Origin: Paraburkholderia sp. BCC1885
GTDB lineage: Bacteria; Pseudomonadota; Gammaproteobacteria; Burkholderiales; Burkholderiaceae
Direction of reading: 5' to 3'
Length of the DNA: 64,000 nt
NCBI RefSeq assembly: GCF_900996235.1
Contig: NZ_CAAJGM010000230.1
Coordinates: 124,001-188,000, forward strand
This document shows positions 8,711 through 16,230 of the stretch, in pieces. Each line of letters starts with the position of its first letter. The stretch's first letter is position 1. The translations under genes and the position numbers were made by a program. Under the pieces are notes generated by a model that did not search any database, was not told the origin of the DNA, and saw only the letters and a program-made list of their open reading frames with translations.

Positions 8711-9399
8711 GCTGGTTTTTTTGCCTGCGGCGCTTTGGTGGTTGGTGTTGCTGTTTTGGCCTTTCCTTGCCTTGCTATAGGTTTGCTAGCGATGCCCCTG
8801 TGCGGGGCGGCACCTACTTTCTTTGCCGCCGCAAAGAAAGTAGGCAAAGAAAGCGGGCTGCAACCGCCAGCCCTTAGTGAGCCATCCCGGTCTGCAACCG
8901 GGAACGGCCCAAAACGAGACGTTCTCTCGCATCACCACCTCCTAATGACACAGGGCTCATCCGTTCCAGCGTCGCGCTGCGCGCCCCGCCGGGCGGCATA
9001 ACTTCTTTTTGTATAGGTCATTGCCTGTAAATGATTAGGCATCCGAATGTATTCGGTACTTCGCAAACTTCGAGAATTTCAAGCACTCCACGCGCTTACC
9101 CCCCAAGCAAACCCATCCGCCGCGCACGCAGTGCGCTGGCGGGATGAATGAGTCCTGTGTCACTACGGTGAGTGGTGCGAGAGACGCTCTCGTCTCGGAC
9201 CACTTCGTATTCACACGAGAGGTGGACACCTACAAGCTGGCGGTTTGAAGCCCGCTTTCTTTGCTTACTTTCTTTGCGGCGGCAAAGAAAGTAAGTGCCG
9301 CCCCGCACAGGGGCAACACTAATAGACCAGTAACAAAGCAAGGAAAGGCCAAAACAGCAAAAAGCAACCACCAAACAAGCGCCGCAGGCAAAAACCCCC
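8711..9399. repeat. Palindromic repeat element, copy 2
   Basis: Second copy, about 0.69 kb, same orientation as copy 3. The left arm (about 8711-9002) and the complement of the right arm (about 9110-9399) align along their length, including GCCTGCGGCGC at both tips and GGCCTTTCCTTG further in. Hairpins of 32 nt lie at 8813-8844 and 9264-9295. Another hairpin, CCCGGTctgcaACCGGG, lies in the left arm near 8889. The centre (about 9003-9110) keeps GATTAGGCATCCGAAT but otherwise differs from copies 1 and 3. It occupies all the space between urtD, whose stop is 6 bp away, and urtE. Confidence 0.87.
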
Positions 9400-9404
9400 A
9401 CCCA

Positions 9405-10268
9405 TCACCTCCCCAGATAAGACTCAATAACCGTCTCATCCCTCTTAACCTCGTCAAGCGTGCCATGAGCCAGAACCCGCCCCTCAGCCATCACGGTGAC
9501 CTTCCCTGCGTCACCCGACAGCGCGGCCACAAACTCCATATCATGCTCAACAACCATCATCGAACAGGTGCCACGCAGATGATTAAGAAGCTCGGCCAAC
9601 TGCATGGTTTCATCGTCGGTCATGCCGGCCGCTGGCTCGTCGAGCAAAAGAAGCGCCGGCTGCTGCATCAGCAACATTCCAATCTCGAGCCGCTGCTTTT
9701 GCCCGTGTGACAACTCTCCAGCCAGACGCCGCGCCTCGCTCTCGAGTCGGATCAACGAGAGCGTCTCTTCGATCCGTGCTTGCGCCTCGCGATCGAGCCG
9801 CGCCCGCAGCGACGGCCACCAGCCTTTGTCCGCCTTCATGGCCAGTTCGAGGTTTTCCCACACCGGATGCTGTTCGAATACCGTCGGTTTCTGGAATTTG
9901 CGGCCAATCCCCGCACGCGCAATCGACGGTTCGTTCATGCGTGTGAGGTCGATCGTCTGGCCAAGGAACACCTTGCCGGAATCCGGCTCCGTCTTGCCGG
10001 TGATCACGTCCATCATCGTCGTCTTGCCAGCGCCGTTGGGTCCGATGATGCAGCGCAGTTCGCCCACGTCGATCGATAACGTCAACTTGTTCAACGCGCG
10101 GAATCCGTCGAAGCTGACCGTCACATCTTCCAGATACAGAATCGTGCCGTGCGAGACGTCGATCTCGCCCGGCGTCACTACACGCCCGAAATCCGCTACG
10201 CCGCTCAGCGAGTGTTCCGCCGGGTCTTCCGGTAAAGCCAGGTCAGGCACCATCGGGTTCTCGTTCAT
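9405..10268 (-). CDS. urtD: Urea ABC transporter ATP-binding protein UrtD
   Basis: LivG-like ATPase of the urea importer, 287 residues, with about 40 extra N-terminal residues before the ABC domain. Walker A GPNGAGKT lies at 76-83, the signature is LSHGQKQRLEIG, and Walker B is LLLLDEPAAGM. Its ATG overlaps the urtC stop by 4 bp (ATGA), indicating coupling. Its last 50 or so codons shift to G- and T-ending forms towards the adjoining repeat. Confidence 0.96.
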   Translation of the reverse strand: MNENPMVPDLALPEDPAEHSLSGVADFGRVVTPGEIDVSHGTILYLEDVTVSFDGFRALNKLTLSIDVGELRCIIGPNGAGKTTMMDVITGKTEPDSGKVFLGQTIDLTRMNEPSIARAGIGRKFQKPTVFEQHPVWENLELAMKADKGWWPSLRARLDREAQARIEETLSLIRLESEARRLAGELSHGQKQRLEIGMLLMQQPALLLLDEPAAGMTDDETMQLAELLNHLRGTCSMMVVEHDMEFVAALSGDAGKVTVMAEGRVLAHGTLDEVKRDETVIESYLGR

Positions 10269-11452
10269 GAGCGGTTCCTCTTGCGCCAGACCATCTCGAT
10301 CAGCCCCATGATGCCCTGCGGCAGCAGCAGCGGCACCAGCACGAAGATCAAGCCGAGGAAGAACAGCCAGTATTCAGGGAAATTCGCCGTGAAGAAACTC
10401 TTCGCGCCGTTCACCGCAAACGCGCCGATGATCGGGCCAATCAGCGTGCCGCGTCCGCCTACGGCCACCCAGATCGCCATTTCGATCGAATTGCCCGGTG
10501 ACATCTCGCCCGGATTGATGATGCCCACCTGCGGCACGTAAAGCGCTCCGGCAATGCCGCACAGAATCGCCGACACGGTCCAGATAAACAGCTTGTAGCC
10601 AAGCGGGCTGTAGCCAAGGAACATCAGTCGCGTTTCGCCGTCGCGTACCGCGGTGACGACGCGGCCGAGCTTCGAGGTCACAATGGCCCTCGCTCCGAGA
10701 AATGCCAGCACCAGTACCGCGAACGTGATCAGAAAAAGCGCCGTGCGCGTGCCCGGATGTGTGATCGGAAAGCCGCCTATCCGCTTGAAATCCGTAAAGC
10801 CGTTGTTGCCGCCAAAGCCGGTTTCGTTGCGGTAGAACAGCAGCATCGCGGCGAACGTCATGGCCTGCGTGATGATCGACAGATATACGCCTTTCACACG
10901 CGAGCGGAACGTAAAGAAGCCGAACACCCACGCAATCACGGCCGGCACCAGAACCACCAGCAGCAGCGCGTACCACAGATGCTGCGTGCCTTGCCAATAC
11001 CACGGCAACGCGTGCCAGTTGAGGAACACCATGAAGTCGGGTAGGTCGCTCTGATAGACGCCTTCGTGACCAATCGAACGCATCAGGTACATGCCGATCG
11101 CGTAGCCGCCCAGTGCGAAGAACAGCGCGTGTCCTAAACTTAGGATGCCGCAATAACCCCACACGAGATCCAGAGCAAGCGCGCCGATCGCGTAGCACAT
11201 GAACTTGCCCATCAACGTCATCATGTACGCGGACAGGTGGAATGCGCTGGTCTCCGGCAGCACCAGCGCGGAGAGCGGCACGCCGAGGCCAATTGCGATG
11301 ATCAGCGCAATCAGTGCGATCCACGCCGGCCGCGACAGCAGCGCGGGACGCGGCGGCAGGCCCAGCGCGAAGCCGGACTGCGCGGCGCGCCCGCTGCCGG
11401 GCGGCGTGCTGGAGCCGGAGCTGGTGACCGAAGCAGAAGTGGCGGATGTCAT
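10265..11452 (-). CDS. urtC: Urea ABC transporter permease UrtC
   Basis: LivM-type inner-membrane permease of the urea importer, 395 residues. A Pro/Ser-rich cytoplasmic N-terminus of about 35 residues is followed by multiple membrane segments. The conserved LDLVWGYCGILSLGHALFFALGGYAIGMYL stretch type is present around residues 95-125. It starts 1 bp after urtB and overlaps urtD. With UrtB it forms the channel. Confidence 0.96.
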   Translation of the reverse strand: MTSATSASVTSSGSSTPPGSGRAAQSGFALGLPPRPALLSRPAWIALIALIIAIGLGVPLSALVLPETSAFHLSAYMMTLMGKFMCYAIGALALDLVWGYCGILSLGHALFFALGGYAIGMYLMRSIGHEGVYQSDLPDFMVFLNWHALPWYWQGTQHLWYALLLVVLVPAVIAWVFGFFTFRSRVKGVYLSIITQAMTFAAMLLFYRNETGFGGNNGFTDFKRIGGFPITHPGTRTALFLITFAVLVLAFLGARAIVTSKLGRVVTAVRDGETRLMFLGYSPLGYKLFIWTVSAILCGIAGALYVPQVGIINPGEMSPGNSIEMAIWVAVGGRGTLIGPIIGAFAVNGAKSFFTANFPEYWLFFLGLIFVLVPLLLPQGIMGLIEMVWRKRNRS

Positions 11453-11453
11453 C

Positions 11454-13079
11454 TCATGCCTCCGCGCTGCGGCCCTTCAGGGCGAACATGCCTTGCGGCC
11501 GCTTCTGGATGAACAGCACGATCAGCACGAGCACCGCGATTTTCGCGAGCACCGCGCCCCAGAACGGTTCGATCGCCTTGCTGATCAGCCCGAGTCCGAA
11601 GCCGCCGATCACCGTTCCCGCCAGTTGACCGACGCCGCCCAGCACCACGGCCATGAACGAATCGATGATGTAGCTCTGTCCCAGGTCCGGCCCCACGTTG
11701 CCGATCTGCGACAGCGCGCAGCCGCCGAGCCCCGCGATGCCCGCGCCAAACGCAAAGGCGTATGAATCGACGCGTGCGGTCCGCACGCCGACGCAGGCAG
11801 CCATGCGGCGGTTTTGCGTCACGGCGCGCACGAACAGGCCAAGGCGCGTTTTTGTCAGCACGGCCCAGGCGATGCCGACCACGATCAATGAAAACGCGAG
11901 GATCGCGAGGCGGTTGTACGGCAGGATCAGGCTCGGCAGCACCGTGACGCCGCCGCTCATCCACGCCGGATTGCTGACCTGTACGTTCTGCGCGCCGAAG
12001 ATCATCCGCGTCGCCTGAATCAGGATCAGGCTGACGCCGAAGGTGGTCAGCAGCGTTTCGAGCGGCCGTCCGTACAGATGCTTCAAAACGAGCCGCTCCA
12101 GCACCATGCCCACCAGCGCGGCCGCCACGAACGAGGCCGGCACCGCGAGCAGCGGATACCAGTCGAACGCACCGGGCGCGTAGCGCTGAAACAGGTTCTG
12201 CACCACGTAGGTTGCGTATGCGCCGATCATCAGGAATTCACCGTGCGCCATATTGATGACGCCGATCAGCCCGTATGTGATCGCGAGTCCCAAAGCGGCG
12301 AGCAATAAGACGCTGCCGAGCGACAGGCCCGCGAACAGCGTGCCCGCAATCGCGCTGCGGCGCTGGATGGCGTCGAGTTCGTCGATGCCCGCCTGCGCTG
12401 CGGCACGCACGCGATCGTCGCTTTCAGCGAAAGTGCCGTCCGGCTTCTTCGCGACCAGCGGCCGCAGCAGTTCGTTCATGTCGAGGTCGTGGCGCGCGGC
12501 GACGAGTTGCACCGCCTGCAGGCGCGTCGCCGGGTCGCTGTTGTGCAGCGCCGTCATGGCCCAGAGCGTGTCGAGTTTCTTCTTCAACTCAGGATCGGTT
12601 TCCTTCGCGCGCTGCGCGTCGATCAGCGGTTTCATCGAAGGATCGGGGTTTTGCAGCAGGGCGTTGATGGCCGTGCGGCGGGTTTCCAGATCGGCTGAGT
12701 CGAGTTGCGAGCCCGAGAGTGCGCCCGACACTTTCGAGCGCAGCAGATTGTTCAGCGTGACCGGTTGCGCGTCGGGCGCGCTGACGGTCTTGCCGGTGAT
12801 GACGTCCTTCGTGGTGTCGCCTTGCTGGATCAGCACTTCGCCGGAGTCGGTGGCGAGTGCATTGTCTTCGGACAAGGCCTTGAGGAGTGCCTGGGATGGC
12901 GCGTCGTGAGTGGCGATCAGTTTGTCGATGGTCGCGGATTTCGCGTCGAAGTCGTCGCCGGCGAGCGGGGCGACATCAGCCGGAGTCAGCGCGAACGCCG
13001 CGAGCGGCGCGATGGCGATGAGCGCGATACCGAAGGCACCGATACCGCGCCGTGCGAGCCTCAGAATGGAAAACGTCAT
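11454..13079 (-). CDS. urtB: Urea ABC transporter permease UrtB
   Basis: LivH-type permease, 541 residues from the ATG at 13079; an earlier ATG at 13118 would precede the signal peptide with 13 extra residues. As in other proteobacterial UrtB proteins there is a signal-like N-terminus and a soluble helical domain of about 220 residues, presumably periplasmic, before the membrane domain that contains ITYGLIGVINMAHGEFLMIG. It is separated from urtA by 165 bp containing strong hairpins, so it may be made at a lower level than the binding protein. Confidence 0.95.
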   Translation of the reverse strand: MTFSILRLARRGIGAFGIALIAIAPLAAFALTPADVAPLAGDDFDAKSATIDKLIATHDAPSQALLKALSEDNALATDSGEVLIQQGDTTKDVITGKTVSAPDAQPVTLNNLLRSKVSGALSGSQLDSADLETRRTAINALLQNPDPSMKPLIDAQRAKETDPELKKKLDTLWAMTALHNSDPATRLQAVQLVAARHDLDMNELLRPLVAKKPDGTFAESDDRVRAAAQAGIDELDAIQRRSAIAGTLFAGLSLGSVLLLAALGLAITYGLIGVINMAHGEFLMIGAYATYVVQNLFQRYAPGAFDWYPLLAVPASFVAAALVGMVLERLVLKHLYGRPLETLLTTFGVSLILIQATRMIFGAQNVQVSNPAWMSGGVTVLPSLILPYNRLAILAFSLIVVGIAWAVLTKTRLGLFVRAVTQNRRMAACVGVRTARVDSYAFAFGAGIAGLGGCALSQIGNVGPDLGQSYIIDSFMAVVLGGVGQLAGTVIGGFGLGLISKAIEPFWGAVLAKIAVLVLIVLFIQKRPQGMFALKGRSAEA

Positions 13080-13107
13080 GATGCCCTTTGCAGATGAACC
13101 GGCTGGG

Positions 13108-13143
13108 CGGTGCGGCATCGAAACCGGCTGGGATGCCGCACCG
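13108..13143 (-). other. Inverted repeat in urtA-urtB spacer
   Basis: Perfect 12-bp arms CGGTGCGGCATC and GATGCCGCACCG flank a 12-nt loop, about 30 bp before the urtB start. There is no T-tract on the urtB-proximal side. It could protect the urtA message 3' end or slow entry into urtB; this is inference. Confidence 0.6.
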
Positions 13144-13215
13144 CGCAGCCGCTAGAGAGGCGGGTGCGTGGTCCAGTTGGCCGGCGCTATCTGAGGCCGG
13201 CGCAACTGGATATAA

Positions 13216-13238
13216 GCGGGGCGCGCGACACGCCCCGC
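13216..13238 (-). terminator. Hairpin just after urtA, possible attenuator
   Basis: GCGGGGCG and CGCCCCGC form an 8-bp GC stem with a 7-nt loop, beginning 6 bp after the urtA stop on the transcribed strand. No strong T-run follows, so a partial terminator or RNA-stabilising hairpin is more likely than a full stop. Such structures often lie between a highly expressed binding protein and its permease. Confidence 0.5.
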
Positions 13239-13244
13239 GTGACT

Positions 13245-14543
13245 TCAGGCAACCCGCGAACGGCGCAGGAACGCCGGAATCGAACTGACCACATCCGGCT
13301 TGCCCTGATTGCCGGCAATGTACGGGCTCCACGGTTGCGCGCGAATCGCCGTCTTGGTGCGCCACACCACGTTGAACTGGCCGTCGGCACGCACTTCGCC
13401 GATCATCACCGGCTTGTGCAGATGGTGATTGCCGTCCATCGTCAGCACGAAACCCGACGGTGCATTGAAGGTCTGGCCGATCATCGCCACGCGCACCTTG
13501 TCCACATCCGTGCTCTTGGCTTTTTCGACCGCCTGCTTCCACATATGGATGCCCACGAAGGTGGCTTCCATCGGATCGTTGGTCACGCGCTTGTCGCCAC
13601 CGGGCAGGTTGTTGTCCTTCACCCACTTGGCGAACATGGCCTTGAACTTGGTGTTCTCCGGGTTACGCAGCGACATGAAGTAATTCCACGCGGCGAGGTT
13701 GCCCACCAGCGGCTTGGTGTCGATGCCGCGCAGTTCTTCTTCGCCCACCGAGAACGCCACCACCGGCACGTCGGTCGCTTTGAGGCCCTGGTTGCCCAGT
13801 TCCTTGTAGAACGGCACGTTCGAGTCGCCGTTGACGGTCGAGATCACCGCAGTCTTGCCGCCCTGCGAGAAGGTCTTGATATTGGCGACGATGGTCTGAT
13901 AATCGCTGTGGCCGAACGGTGTGTAGACCTCCTGAATATCCGCGTCCTGGACGCCCTTCGACTGCAGGAAGGCGCGCAGGATCTTGTTGGTCGTGCGCGG
14001 GTACACATAGTCGGTGCCGAGCAGGAAGAAGCGTTTGGCGCCGCCACCTTCCGCGCTCATCAGGTATTCGGTTGCGGGAATGGCTTGCTGGTTCGGCGCG
14101 GCGCCCGTGTAGAACACGTTGCGCGACATTTCTTCGCCTTCGTACTGCACCGGATAGAACAGCAGGCCGTTCAGTTCCTCGAACACCGGCAGTACCGACT
14201 TGCGGGAAACCGAGGTCCAGCAGCCGAATACCACGGCACACTTGTCCTGGGTGATGAGCTGGCGGGCTTTTTCGGCGAACAGCGGCCAATTCGAAGCCGG
14301 GTCCACGACCACCGCCTCGATCTGCCTGCCGTTGACGCCGCCGCTCTTGTTGATTTCCGCAATGGTCATCAACGCGGTGTCTTTTAGTGAGGTCTCCGAA
14401 ATGGCCATCGTGCCGGACAGCGAATGCAGGATGCCGACCTTGATCGGGCCGCTATCCGCTTGCGCATTGGCAAACGGACTTTGACCGGCGAGCGCCAGTG
14501 CGCCAGACATGGACCCGAGCTTCAACAGACTGCGACGTTTCAT
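13245..14543 (-). CDS. urtA: Urea ABC transporter substrate-binding protein UrtA
   Basis: Periplasmic urea-binding protein, 432 residues, first gene of the urt operon. The N-terminus KRRSLLKLG followed by a hydrophobic stretch ending ANAQA looks like a twin-arginine signal. The mature protein opens IKVGILHSLSGTMAISE and contains FGCWTSVSRK and YPVQYEGEEMS, characteristic of UrtA rather than of amino-acid receptors. A sigma-54-type promoter lies about 90 bp upstream, consistent with nitrogen-limitation control. Confidence 0.96.
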   Translation of the reverse strand: MKRRSLLKLGSMSGALALAGQSPFANAQADSGPIKVGILHSLSGTMAISETSLKDTALMTIAEINKSGGVNGRQIEAVVVDPASNWPLFAEKARQLITQDKCAVVFGCWTSVSRKSVLPVFEELNGLLFYPVQYEGEEMSRNVFYTGAAPNQQAIPATEYLMSAEGGGAKRFFLLGTDYVYPRTTNKILRAFLQSKGVQDADIQEVYTPFGHSDYQTIVANIKTFSQGGKTAVISTVNGDSNVPFYKELGNQGLKATDVPVVAFSVGEEELRGIDTKPLVGNLAAWNYFMSLRNPENTKFKAMFAKWVKDNNLPGGDKRVTNDPMEATFVGIHMWKQAVEKAKSTDVDKVRVAMIGQTFNAPSGFVLTMDGNHHLHKPVMIGEVRADGQFNVVWRTKTAIRAQPWSPYIAGNQGKPDVVSSIPAFLRRSRVA

Positions 14544-14633
14544 TTGCTACCCCTTGCCATTAGATGATGAGTGTTTTATGGGCGTCGATTCCAGCCATTC
14601 ACGGCTGTCCTGCATGGCTTGCCGGTCCACTAC

Positions 14634-14649
14634 TGCAAGGCACATGCCA
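14634..14649 (-). promoter_or_regulatory. Sigma-54 promoter for urt/ure genes
   Basis: On the minus strand the sequence is TGGCATGTGCCTTGCA. It matches the consensus TGGCACN5TTGCW at every defined base except one (T for C at the end of the -24 block) and keeps the invariant GG and GC 10 bp apart. The predicted start is near 14623, leaving an 80-nt leader before urtA. One NtrC-like half site (GGTGCA, 14748-14753) lies about 100 bp upstream. Nitrogen control by NtrC is inferred. Confidence 0.75.
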
Positions 14650-14765
14650 AGCGGTAAATCTGACGGCAATGAGGTGTCATCCGCGCTGCGATGCGGGCGT
14701 GCTGTCCTGGGTCACTCTGTGGCGATATGCGCGATGGGCGCGAAAGTGGTGCATTTAAGCCCGCG

Positions 14766-14942
14766 GCGCTTCGTTGCGGTGCGCGTCGCGCTGCAACGAA
14801 GCGCCCTTGGCCGCCAGGGAGCGGCCAAGGTGCATCCGCGCCGCGCCGTTGTGCATGGGCGTGCGGGCGCTTATCGGGAAGCGGCTGGCGTGCGGGGAGG
14901 GGACGAAGGCGCTATGACCGATGCCCGGCCATCAGGGCATCG
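14766..14942 (-). other. Three hairpins between rhodanese gene and urtA
   Basis: The 471-bp gap 14544-15014 holds the urtA promoter and three inverted repeats. The first has 12-bp perfect arms GCGCTTCGTTGC/GCAACGAAGCGC (14766-14804). Immediately next come CCTTGGCCGC/GCGGCCAAGG (14805-14830) and then CGATGCCC/GGGCATCG (14919-14942). They lie downstream of the rhodanese gene and upstream of urtA, so they may end the former transcript; T-tracts are absent. No coding frame is supported here. Confidence 0.55.
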
Positions 14943-15014
14943 GAGACGTGGGCGTGTGCAGGAAGGGGAGTACAGCGAGACGGTTCGATACGCCGAGGGC
15001 ATACCGATACCCCA

Positions 15015-15338
15015 TCAGTAGGTCGGGACAGCCGGATCGACCTGGCGCGACCACGCGTCGATTCCGCCTTGCAGGTTGAACACGTTCTTATGTCCGCGCG
15101 ATTCGAGGAACATCGCTACCTGGGCGCTGCGGGCGCCGTGATGGCATACGCAGACGATCTGCGCGTCGTCGTCGAGTTCCTCGCTGCGCGCTGGGATCTC
15201 GCGCATCGGAATCAGTACGGCGCCGGCCAGCGATGCCGTCTGGATTTCCCACGGCTCGCGCACGTCGAGCAGCACGGGCGCGGGACGCGATTGATCGGCG
15301 AGCCATTCGGCCAAAGCGGGAGCGGTCAGGTTTTGCAT
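15015..15338 (-). CDS. Single-domain rhodanese-like sulfurtransferase
   Basis: A 107-residue rhodanese domain, GlpE-like in size. The active-site loop CHHGAR supplies the catalytic Cys and the CxxGxR pattern, and the domain carries VLLDVREPWE near the start and NLQGGIDAWS near the end. Such proteins move sulfane sulfur to acceptors such as cyanide or thioredoxin. It starts 14 bp after the upstream methyltransferase gene and is probably co-transcribed with it. The physiological acceptor is unknown. Confidence 0.93.
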   Translation of the reverse strand: MQNLTAPALAEWLADQSRPAPVLLDVREPWEIQTASLAGAVLIPMREIPARSEELDDDAQIVCVCHHGARSAQVAMFLESRGHKNVFNLQGGIDAWSRQVDPAVPTY

Positions 15339-15352
15339 CGGCGAAGAGGTCC

Positions 15353-16006
15353 TTAGAACTTGAAGCGCGGCGGCTGGACGGCGTTGGTCAGCGGCTCGAC
15401 ATACGTTTCGAACACATCGGCGATGCGATATTGCTTCTCGTCGATCCGCGTGATGATCTGCGCTTTCATGACCGGCGCGGTGCCGACGAACGCCGCCAGA
15501 CGGCCGCCGATCTTCAGATGCTCGAGGATCTCCTGCGGCAGAACCGGCAGGCCGCCCGACACGCAGATGACGTCGTAAGGCGCCGCCGCGGGCCAGCCGC
15601 GCGCCGCGTCGCCGGTCACGACTTCCACATTCAGCACGTTATTGTTGGTCAGATTGGTCCTGGCCAGTTCGGCCAGTTCCGGTTCGATATCCACCGTCAG
15701 CACGTGCTGCGCACGATGCGCGAGGAGCGCCGCCATATAACCCGAGCCCGCGCCGATTTCCAGCACGGTTTCGTGCTTCTTCACCGCCAGTTCCTGCAGC
15801 ACGCGCGCTTCGACGCGCGGCGCCAGCATGTGCTGGCCGGCCGGCAGCGGCACTTCGAAGTCGACGAAAGCCAGTTCGCGGTAGACCGTTGGGACGAAAT
15901 TTTCACGCTTGACGATCGACAGCAGATTCAGCACGTCCTGGTCGAGCACTTCCCAGGGACGGATCTGCTGTTCGATCATGTTGAAACGCGCTTGTTCGAT
16001 ATTCAT
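15353..16006 (-). CDS. Protein-L-isoaspartate O-methyltransferase-like protein
   Basis: SAM-dependent methyltransferase of the PCMT family, 217 residues, which repairs isoaspartyl residues in aged proteins. SAM motif I is VLEIGAGSGYMAALLA near residue 80. The opening NIEQARFNMIEQQIRPWEVL is typical of the PCMT-like protein found before rhodanese or TolC genes in Burkholderiales. It lies divergent from the LacI-family gene. Repair activity is inferred from family only. Confidence 0.9.
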   Translation of the reverse strand: MNIEQARFNMIEQQIRPWEVLDQDVLNLLSIVKRENFVPTVYRELAFVDFEVPLPAGQHMLAPRVEARVLQELAVKKHETVLEIGAGSGYMAALLAHRAQHVLTVDIEPELAELARTNLTNNNVLNVEVVTGDAARGWPAAAPYDVICVSGGLPVLPQEILEHLKIGGRLAAFVGTAPVMKAQIITRIDEKQYRIADVFETYVEPLTNAVQPPRFKF

Positions 16007-16196
16007 GGTGGATTCGGCGGTTCGGATTAGGTGCGACTCGTGGGGGTTCGGGACAACTGTGGAATTGTACCAAACTGGGGGCGAAACCCGTCTCCAGAAG
16101 GGCAGACAGGCGCCCGCCTGATACTAACCTGGTGCCAACCCGGCCCGTGTTAATCCCTACGAGACCGAGCTTGCGATTCGCCGTCTCATCGCTCAA

Positions 16197-16216
16197 AAAT
16201 GTAATCGATTACATTT
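16197..16216. promoter_or_regulatory. Operator for the adjacent LacI-family regulator
   Basis: AAATGTAATCGATTACATTT is a perfect 20-bp palindrome with a central CG, the shape expected of a LacI/PurR-family operator. It lies 15 bp before the proposed GTG start of the regulator and between two divergent genes. Autoregulation and control of the downstream sugar operon are inferred. No second copy was noticed in the window. Confidence 0.7.
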
Positions 16217-16230
16217 CTGCGACAAAAACC

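Noticed and set aside
8735..9001. Short frames in the repeats encoding PLCGAALTFFAAAKKV-like peptides (also near 6661-7029, 32921-33202, 33397-33783)
   Set aside because: Peptide similarity between copies follows from DNA repeat identity; the frame crosses the conserved hairpin and has no ribosome-binding site that recurs. A translated product is not excluded but not supported.
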